From: BM506 sp031581485
GTDB taxonomy: Bacteria; Desulfobacterota; Desulfobulbia; Desulfobulbales; SURF-16
DNA: 16,502 nt
Direction: 5' to 3'
NCBI GenBank assembly: GCA_031581485.1
Contig: JAVLBA010000054.1
Span: 1 to 16,502 of the forward strand
The translations under genes were made by a program, and so were the position numbers. Under the pieces are notes generated by a model. That model made no database searches, was not told the origin of the DNA, and worked only from the letters and a program-made list of their open reading frames with translations. Positions 5,890 to 11,329 of this stretch are shown in pieces (position 1 is the first letter of the stretch; each line of letters starts with the position of its first letter).

Positions 5890-6993
5890 ATGCTCGTCCA
5901 ATCAAAACCGTACAGAACCATCTGGCCCCACCCTGAACTGCGGGAGGTGGTGCAGATCATTGACCAGCGCCTCCTGCCCCATGAATTCGTCATTGTTGAC
6001 CTGCGGACGGTGGAGGATTTTGCCCGGGCCATCAAAGAGATGTATGTCCGCGGCGCCGGCCTGATCGGCGCTACGGCCGGCTTTGGCATGTACGCGGCCG
6101 CGCTGCACAGCCGGGATGACCATTTTGACCAGGATATGCGGGATTTTGCCGCCACCCTGGTGGCCACCCGTCCCACGGCCCGGAACCTGGCCTGGGCCGT
6201 GGAGCGCCAGCTTGCCGCCCTCAAAGATCTTTCCTCCCCGGCGGCCAAGAGAACCAGGAGCTTTGCAGTGGCCTGCGAGATCGCTGATGAAGATGCCGCT
6301 TTTTGTAAAGAGATCGGCCGACACGGTGTGGAGATCATCCGGGAGATAAGCAGACGCAAAGGCGGCGCTCCGGTCAATATCCTCACCCACTGCAATGCCG
6401 GCTGGCTGGCCTTTGTCGACTATGGTTCCGCCACGGCCCCCATCTACGAGGCCCAGGCCCAGGGTATTGATATCCATGTCTGGGTGGACGAAACCAGGCC
6501 CTGGCTGCAGGGGGCCCGCCTCACCACCTGGGAACTGAAGGAACAGGGGGTACCCCACACCCTGATTGCCGACAACACCGGCGGCCATCTCATGCAGCAC
6601 GGCCTGGTGGACCTGGTTCTGGTGGGCACGGACCGGACCACCTCCTGCGGCGATGTGGCCAACAAGATCGGCACCTACTTGAAGGCCCTGGCCGCCTTTG
6701 ATAACAAGGTGCCCTTTTACGTGGCCCTGCCCTCATCCACCTTTGACTGGCAACTCTGTGACGGGGTGAAGGATATCCCCATTGAGGAGCGATCCGGCAA
6801 CGAGGTGAACCAGGTTACCGGTTTGAGCGCCGCAGGCCTTACCACCGTCACCATAAGCCCCAGCCAGACCCGGGCGGCCAACTACAGTTTTGATGTCACC
6901 CCGGCCCGCCTGGTCACCGGCCTGATCACGGAACGGGGCATCACCAAGGCGGACAAGGAGAGCATTCTGGCCCTCTATCCTGAGAAGAGCTGA
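5890..6993 (+). CDS. mtnA: MtnA-family aldose-1-phosphate isomerase (S-methyl-5-thioribose-1-phosphate isomerase)
   Basis: 367 residues, usual for the MtnA/eIF2B-like isomerases. MtnA converts 5-methylthioribose-1-phosphate to the ribulose form in methionine salvage. Some anaerobes use it in 5-deoxyribose or DHAP-shunt routes. The active-site cysteine is C168 in THCNAGWLAF and the aspartate is D248 in GTDRTTSCGDVANKIGT, both a constant 8 residues beyond the Bacillus numbering (C160, D240). The N-terminal substrate loop reads VRGAGLIG at 53-60 where most MtnA proteins have VRGAPAIG, and 'ADRIAANGD' is replaced by 'TDRTTSCGD', so this is a distinct subgroup whose substrate could differ. No other salvage gene is present in the window. 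ATG 5890 has no Shine-Dalgarno sequence (CAACCCCCGCC precedes it), so translation may be coupled to the small gene ending at 5871. Confidence 0.88.
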   Translation: MLVQSKPYRTIWPHPELREVVQIIDQRLLPHEFVIVDLRTVEDFARAIKEMYVRGAGLIGATAGFGMYAAALHSRDDHFDQDMRDFAATLVATRPTARNLAWAVERQLAALKDLSSPAAKRTRSFAVACEIADEDAAFCKEIGRHGVEIIREISRRKGGAPVNILTHCNAGWLAFVDYGSATAPIYEAQAQGIDIHVWVDETRPWLQGARLTTWELKEQGVPHTLIADNTGGHLMQHGLVDLVLVGTDRTTSCGDVANKIGTYLKALAAFDNKVPFYVALPSSTFDWQLCDGVKDIPIEERSGNEVNQVTGLSAAGLTTVTISPSQTRAANYSFDVTPARLVTGLITERGITKADKESILALYPEKS

Positions 6994-7063
6994 GCCTCTT
7001 TTTTCAACACAAAAGAGACAGAATTTTCCTTTCTCTGTGCCTCTATTGATATTCTTTCTTTGT

Positions 7064-8155
7064 CTAGGCCAGGCTCTGAAAAATCAGGTCGTGAAAACGG
7101 GGTCGAAAGGCCTTTATCTTGGCATTGTCCACGCTGGGATGGACACGGTTGGTCAGCAGCACCACGGTGATGTCCCTGTCAAAATCGTGCCAGAATGAGG
7201 TGCCGGTAAAGCCCAGATGGCCGCAGCTCCTCCGGGAAATAAAACGTCCTGCCGAAGAATTGACCTCTGCCGGCGTATCAAAACCAAGACCCCAGCTGCT
7301 CCCCTTAATTTGGGGCTGACGGCTCATGGCGTGCTTTAAAAGGTCCTGGCCCAGGTAAGGATGTTTTTTCGCACCAGAGGCTATTTCCACGAGTTTTCTG
7401 ACCATTGCCAGGACATCTCCCCCCCTGCCGAAAAGTCCGGCCTGTCCGCTTACTCCACCTATGACCCAGGTGTTTTGATCATCCACCTCGCCCTGCAGAA
7501 GCCTTCCCCGCCACGGGCAGTGCTGGGTGGCGGCAAAATCCGTAAGGCCCCTGGCCCGGGGATTAAAAACAAGGCAATCAGCCATCTGCAGGGGCTCATA
7601 GATATAATGGGCCACCGCAGCATCAAGGGCCATACCGCTCTGTCTTTCCACAATCAGGCCCAGGAGAATAAAGCCGAGATCACTGTAGATATCCCGGCTC
7701 CCCGGCTCACAGGCCAGGGGTTCGGAAAGGATGAAACGGAGAATTTCTTCTTTTCTCAGGCCCGGGGCCATGGTCTCCAGCTTTTTATAAAAGGGGCGAT
7801 GGCCGGCCAGGCCGGAACAGTGATTGAGGAGCTGAAAAAGGGTGATCGTCCTTTTGTCTTCGGGAACCTCCTGGCGCAGCAGAGGGGCAAGCGTCGTGTT
7901 GAGCTCTATTTTCCCCTGACCCAGCAGGGCAAAAATGGCCAGGGAGGTGGCCAGGGGTTTGGTGAGGGACGCCAGGTCAAAAAGGGTGTTCTCGCCCACC
8001 AATTGCTTCTGGTCCCAGCGCCGGGTTCCGAAATTTCTAACAAGTTCCCCGGGGCCCTGCGCTATGGCCAGGGAGCAGCCGGAAAATACCCGCTCTTGCC
8101 TGGCCCTCTCCATGAGAACCGCTATATCCTCTTCCACAGTGGCAAATCTATTCAT
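7064..8155 (-). CDS. Serine hydrolase of the class C beta-lactamase/penicillin-binding-protein fold
   Basis: 363 residues. The family's three catalytic motifs are visible: S63-L-T-K66 (in FDLASLTKP), Y157-S-D159 (in RDIYSDLGF) replacing the usual YxN, and H313-L-G-F-T-G-T in place of KTG. The HxG variant is common in EstB-like esterases and in D-aminopeptidase or lactamase-like hydrolases. No signal peptide is visible at the N-terminus (MNRFATVEEDIAVLMERA), so a cytoplasmic location is likely, which argues against a secreted beta-lactamase. The substrate is unknown; an ester, amide or cell-wall fragment is possible. It follows the MreB-like gene by 58 nt in the same direction and may be cotranscribed with it, which mildly favours a link with the cell envelope. 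Confidence 0.85.
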   Translation of the reverse strand: MNRFATVEEDIAVLMERARQERVFSGCSLAIAQGPGELVRNFGTRRWDQKQLVGENTLFDLASLTKPLATSLAIFALLGQGKIELNTTLAPLLRQEVPEDKRTITLFQLLNHCSGLAGHRPFYKKLETMAPGLRKEEILRFILSEPLACEPGSRDIYSDLGFILLGLIVERQSGMALDAAVAHYIYEPLQMADCLVFNPRARGLTDFAATQHCPWRGRLLQGEVDDQNTWVIGGVSGQAGLFGRGGDVLAMVRKLVEIASGAKKHPYLGQDLLKHAMSRQPQIKGSSWGLGFDTPAEVNSSAGRFISRRSCGHLGFTGTSFWHDFDRDITVVLLTNRVHPSVDNAKIKAFRPRFHDLIFQSLA

Positions 8156-8213
8156 AACAAATCCGGATAGTTACAGCTCGCTGATGGCCCCTCTCTCTCT
8201 ACTGCCTTCCCCA

Positions 8214-9215
8214 TTATTTCATAAAAATCTTTCTGTATTTCAGCGGCCTCTCCAGGGCAATACCGCCCCCTTTGATCACGGTAAGAAGAGGCTCCTTATC
8301 TCTGACCATTGCAAAGCCCAGTTCAGCCGTGAGAAAGGTGTCCAGGCCGGGGAGAAGGGTGCCCCCTCCCACCAGCAAGATCCCGTCCTCTCGGGCATCT
8401 TTGATGTGTGCCGCACTTATGGCGGCAAGACATTCCTTTAGAAAATTTTTTAGAACATCCAAGGGTTCTCTGATGGCCTGCTGCAACTCAAGGGCCTTCA
8501 CCTCAAGGGCCCGCGGCACATTTGTTTTCATATCCTTGCCTATCAAAGGGAAAACATCTCTTATTTGGGGCAGGGCGGAGCCTATGGCGTGCTTGCATTT
8601 TTCCGCCATATTTTCAGAAATATGGACTCCATATTTCTCTTTCAGATGTTTGATAACAGCATCATCCAGGGCATCTCCGGCAAAACTGGTTACCCTGCTG
8701 AAGGTAACGGTGCCGTTGATGATAACGGCAATCTCACAGATCGCGCCGCCAATATTGATGATTATCCTTCCTCTGTTTGCTTTAACATCAAACCCTGCTC
8801 CCAGGGCCGCAGCCATGGATTCTGAAAGGAAAGATATCTTTGAACAGCCGACACCCCTGGCGCTTTCTCGTATCTCTTTTTTTGTCTCTGCCGTAATGGC
8901 AGTGGGAACGATAAGAACCCATTTTGACTTTCTTTTTTTGTGGTTGAAAATCTTCTCATAGAACTGGGCAAGCATGACCATGGTGGAGGTCAGGTCCGCC
9001 ATGAAACCATCTTTTAAGGGCCGAAAGGCCTTTATATGCTGCGGGGTTCTCCCCATGAACCCTTTGGCCTTGTGCCCCACAGCCACGGCCTTTTTCTCCC
9101 AGTAGTTAATGGCCACTACAGCGGGTTCAGCAAGGATGACACCCTTGCCTTTAAGATAAAAAAGGGTATTGGCTGAACCAAGATCAATGGCCAATTTTTT
9201 TCTAAAAAAAGCCAT
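8214..9215 (-). CDS. Divergent MreB-like actin-fold protein
   Basis: 333 residues, MreB length. The actin/Hsp70-fold landmarks are recognisable: phosphate-1 loop IDLGSANT at 10-17, VPTAITAETKKEIRESARGVG at 103-123, SMAAALGAG at 133-141, and C-terminal LLVGGGTLLPGLDTF. A short hydrophobic/basic N-terminus (MAFFRKK) could bind membrane as in MreB. Two nucleotide-site motifs are altered. The EEP that normally precedes MAAAIGAG reads SES, and phosphate-2 DIGGGTTE reads N154-IGGAICE, losing the aspartate, the third glycine and the threonines. It is probably not the main rod-shape MreB but a paralogue with weak or no ATP hydrolysis. No mreC or mreD follows; a serine hydrolase does. The ATG at 9215 has GAGG about 12 nt upstream, an unremarkable ribosome site. 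Confidence 0.88.
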   Translation of the reverse strand: MAFFRKKLAIDLGSANTLFYLKGKGVILAEPAVVAINYWEKKAVAVGHKAKGFMGRTPQHIKAFRPLKDGFMADLTSTMVMLAQFYEKIFNHKKRKSKWVLIVPTAITAETKKEIRESARGVGCSKISFLSESMAAALGAGFDVKANRGRIIINIGGAICEIAVIINGTVTFSRVTSFAGDALDDAVIKHLKEKYGVHISENMAEKCKHAIGSALPQIRDVFPLIGKDMKTNVPRALEVKALELQQAIREPLDVLKNFLKECLAAISAAHIKDAREDGILLVGGGTLLPGLDTFLTAELGFAMVRDKEPLLTVIKGGGIALERPLKYRKIFMK

Positions 9216-9537
9216 TTCTATACGCCTCGCCCTTTGCCATTTTTTTCATTTTTCTAAGAATAAATAGGTCTTCAAAATATGTATAAAAATCTCAATGTTC
9301 TGCTTTTGCTGCTCTGCGGAAGCGACGCTCTTTTTAACACCTCTCTTTTCCTGAAAAAAGATAGGGGATAATACCATCTCCCCGACAGCACACAATATTT
9401 TTTCTTATTCACCGTGGTATTGGCGGCAGATCTCCTCTCAAACTCTGCCCGCCCCTTTTTCAGGCTCTCTCTTTTCTCTAAAAAGAGCTTCAGGCGGGGG
9501 GATCGTGCCTTTATTTTCATCTTCTTTTCCCGGGCTG

Positions 9538-9590
9538 TTCCGGAGCGCGTAACGCTTTGCCGGAAAAGGGGTTTTTGAGCAGCTCCGGAA
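9538..9590. other. Mutually exclusive hairpins around TTCCGGAGC
   Basis: TTCCGGAGCG (9538-9547) can pair with CGCT plus CCGGAA (9553-9556, 9560-9565) around loop CGTAA with a 3-nt bulge. Its first nine bases can instead pair perfectly with GCTCCGGAA (9582-9590). The same TTCCGGA core recurs at 9684-9690. Two alternative folds from one arm can indicate a leader or non-coding RNA, but no gene is positioned closely enough to show its role. Confidence 0.35.
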
Positions 9591-9600
9591 ACATAAATAA

Positions 9601-9957
9601 TCGCCTACTTTTAAGGATTTTTTCACTTATAAGATGTTGAAAAAAAATTCATTTCAGGCTATTGTTTCTGCCATCTTGATGGATTCCGGATGAGCCAGAT
9701 AAAATTGACATAAGTAATTGATTTTATGTTTATTTTTAAGAAAATTTTAAAAAAAACTTTTTGGGTTGTTTTTACCCTGTTTAAAACCTCTTTATAAAAT
9801 GTTGATAAGTTTTTTACCCCTCTTTCTCCCCATTATACAAAAAATGGTTTTCTTATAAGTTTTTTAATAATTTCAATTTGTTAACTCGCATATCAACATA
9901 TAAACAGCCTTAATAATAATAATATTTTAATTAAAACAAATTTATTAATTAACAGTT
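9601..9957. other. Candidate replication origin (AT-rich block upstream of dnaN)
   Basis: The stretch is almost purely A/T in places, notably the run of TAA repeats and TTAATTAAAA at 9911-9957, which would suit a DNA-unwinding element. Near-matches to the DnaA box TTWTNCACA occur as TTTTTCACT (9619-9627), TGTTGATAA (9800-9808, reverse of TTATCAACA) and TATCAACA (9891-9898), and further left TTATTCACC (9405-9413). None is a perfect box. Origins often lie next to dnaN-gyrB, which supports the call; absence of dnaA and of consensus boxes weakens it. Confidence 0.38.
9805..9866. repeat. 12-bp direct repeat ATAAGTTTTTTA, two copies 50 bp apart
   Basis: Identical copies lie at 9805-9816 and 9855-9866. 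The first overlaps the DnaA-box-like TGTTGATAA. They could be binding sites within the candidate origin or chance matches in A/T-rich sequence. Confidence 0.45.
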
Positions 9958-9979
9958 CTTGGTAAGTCGCTTCCCTGCC

Positions 9980-10000
9980 TTTTTGGGGGGTTGCCAAAAA
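9980..10000 (+). other. Hairpin in the dnaN leader
   Basis: TTTTTGG-GGGGTTG-CCAAAAA is a 7-bp perfect stem 14 nt before the dnaN ribosome site (GAGGAA, 10015-10020). It may affect dnaN translation or mRNA stability. No partner structure is evident. Confidence 0.35.
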
Positions 10001-10027
10001 ACGCACTTTTTTATGAGGAAATAATAC

Positions 10028-11158
10028 ATGGGTATCGTTGTCAATATTGCCAGAGATGATTTGTTAAACGGCCTTGCAGCGCTGCAGAATATTACAGCCA
10101 AGAAAGGGACCATCGCTATTCTTGGCAACGTCCTTATCAGCACCGGTGATGATATTGTTGAACTTACGTGTACTGATCTTGAAATAGGGCTCCGCTGCCG
10201 ACTGCCGGCCGAAATCATGTCTCCGGGCAGTGTTACCCTTCCCTGTAAGAAGCTTTTTGAAATAGTAAGAGAGGCCAGCAGTGACCATATTCATCTGGAG
10301 GAAAAGGAGAAGAGCTGGGTAAAGGTCTCTGTGGAAACAGGGGATTATAATATAGCGGGTATGGAGAGTGATGAATTCCCTCATTTCCCGGAATATGATC
10401 CTCAGAATCTTATTCAGATGGAAGCAGGAAAACTTCAGGAACTTATTGAAAAAACTATCTTTTCCATGGCAAACGAAGGGGAAAGCCAGTTTACCCTGAC
10501 CAGTGTTCTGGTGGAAAGCAAGGAGAGAGATAATCAGAAATTTCTCAGGTTTGTCTCTTCAGACGGCCACCGATTATCCTTGATGCAGGTCCCCATGGCT
10601 GCGGATATAGACACCCTTAATCTCACCAAAACCACCCTCATTCCCAAAAAAGGCATCCAGGAGATGCGCAAATTTTGTGAAGGTGTTGCTGAGGTATCCT
10701 TTGCCATCGAAGAAAAACAGGCTGTTTTAAAAACAGAGAGGGATATTTTAATTATCCGCCTGATAAATGGCGATTTTCCTGATTATAAGCCCCTGATAGA
10801 TATAATTAATAGGGAAAAATATATAGAAATAGCCAAAGGACCTCTTATCCATGCCTTTCGGCGCATGAACCTTTTCACCGAAGACAAATTCAATATTGTC
10901 CAGTTTTCCCTGGAGCCCGATAAATTAATTCTCTCTTCCCAGTCCATGGACATAGGTAATGCCCGGGAAGAGATAGATGTGAAATACAGCGGCGATGAAT
11001 TGACCCTGGGGTTCAATGGCAAATATTTCATTGAAACCCTGTCTGTCATGAAGAGTGATACAGTGAGGATCTATATATCTTCCAACGAAAGCCCCTGTAT
11101 GATTCTTTCTGAAAATGACCCTGAGTTCATCTCCATTATTATGCCCATGCATTTATAA
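10028..11158 (+). CDS. dnaN: DNA polymerase III beta subunit (sliding clamp)
   Basis: 376 residues, typical for bacterial DnaN. As a dimer the protein forms the ring that tethers Pol III and many repair proteins to DNA. Three repeated clamp folds are expected at about 1-120, 121-250 and 251-376. Recognisable clamp features include the opening region with LNGLAALQNITAKKGTIAIL, GDYNIAGMESDEFPHFP near 110, SSDGHRLSLMQVP near 185, NGDFPDYKPLI near 250 and the C-terminal IIMPMHL ending the peptide-binding cleft. The start ATG follows GAGGAA by 7 nt. It is upstream of gyrB and gyrA in the same direction, but dnaA is not before it and recF is not after it. The C-terminus ends in MHL where MRL is usual. 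Confidence 0.97.
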   Translation: MGIVVNIARDDLLNGLAALQNITAKKGTIAILGNVLISTGDDIVELTCTDLEIGLRCRLPAEIMSPGSVTLPCKKLFEIVREASSDHIHLEEKEKSWVKVSVETGDYNIAGMESDEFPHFPEYDPQNLIQMEAGKLQELIEKTIFSMANEGESQFTLTSVLVESKERDNQKFLRFVSSDGHRLSLMQVPMAADIDTLNLTKTTLIPKKGIQEMRKFCEGVAEVSFAIEEKQAVLKTERDILIIRLINGDFPDYKPLIDIINREKYIEIAKGPLIHAFRRMNLFTEDKFNIVQFSLEPDKLILSSQSMDIGNAREEIDVKYSGDELTLGFNGKYFIETLSVMKSDTVRIYISSNESPCMILSENDPEFISIIMPMHL

Positions 11159-11258
11159 AGCTGAGTTGAGTAGCTTGCCTACTTTTATGCCCTTTAGGGT
11201 GCAAACGAAACTTATGCCCCTCAAGGGGGTACTGAAAAGAGTGCCCAAGCATTTATAA
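11142..11258 (+). repeat. Near-copy of the last 17 bases of dnaN, exactly 100 bp downstream
   Basis: TGCCCATGCATTTATAA (11142-11158, including the dnaN stop) reappears as TGCCCAAGCATTTATAA at 11242-11258 with one mismatch. Between them, TTATGCCC recurs at 11185 and 11212, each followed by a short complementary G-run (CCCTTTAGGG; CCCCTCAAGGGG). The 171-bp dnaN-gyrB spacer thus looks built from small duplications. No gene lies in it. Confidence 0.6.
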
Positions 11259-11291
11259 GAGAGAAGAAAATACCCCCTTATCTCTCTTGCC

Positions 11292-11311
11292 GTTACATCC
11301 TGTAACTTTTT
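11292..11311 (+). promoter_or_regulatory. Dyad GTTACA-TCC-TGTAAC followed by T5, upstream of gyrB
   Basis: A perfect 6-bp inverted repeat with a 3-nt spacer and five T immediately after, ending 19 nt before the gyrB start. It could be an operator, or a weak terminator/attenuator for transcripts entering gyrB. The stem is only 6 bp and half A/T, so a strong terminator is unlikely. Confidence 0.35.
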
Positions 11312-11329
11312 AAAAAAGAGGAACATATT

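Larger units (their letters stand above)
9216..10027. other. 812-bp intergenic region between mreB-like gene and dnaN
   Basis: No convincing gene lies here. The left half (about 9300-9600) has mixed composition with short CTCTTTT/AAAAAGAG inverted repeats and the hairpins at 9538-9590. The right half (about 9600-9957) is extremely AT-rich. Short frames on the minus strand have poor codon character and are rejected. A TTGACA at 9705-9710 with TTTATT 18 nt on could be a promoter reading toward dnaN, but it would give a leader of nearly 300 nt. Confidence 0.6.

Noticed and set aside
6994..7063. Imperfect inverted repeat between the convergent mtnA and serine hydrolase genes
   Set aside because: Pairing is short and interrupted (ACAGA/TCTGT), so a terminator is possible but not supported.
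9272..9626. Two overlapping minus-strand frames (82 and 62 residues) upstream of the mreB-like gene
   Set aside because: Very basic low-complexity products built from CTCTTTT repeats, weak ribosome sites, no recognisable domain.
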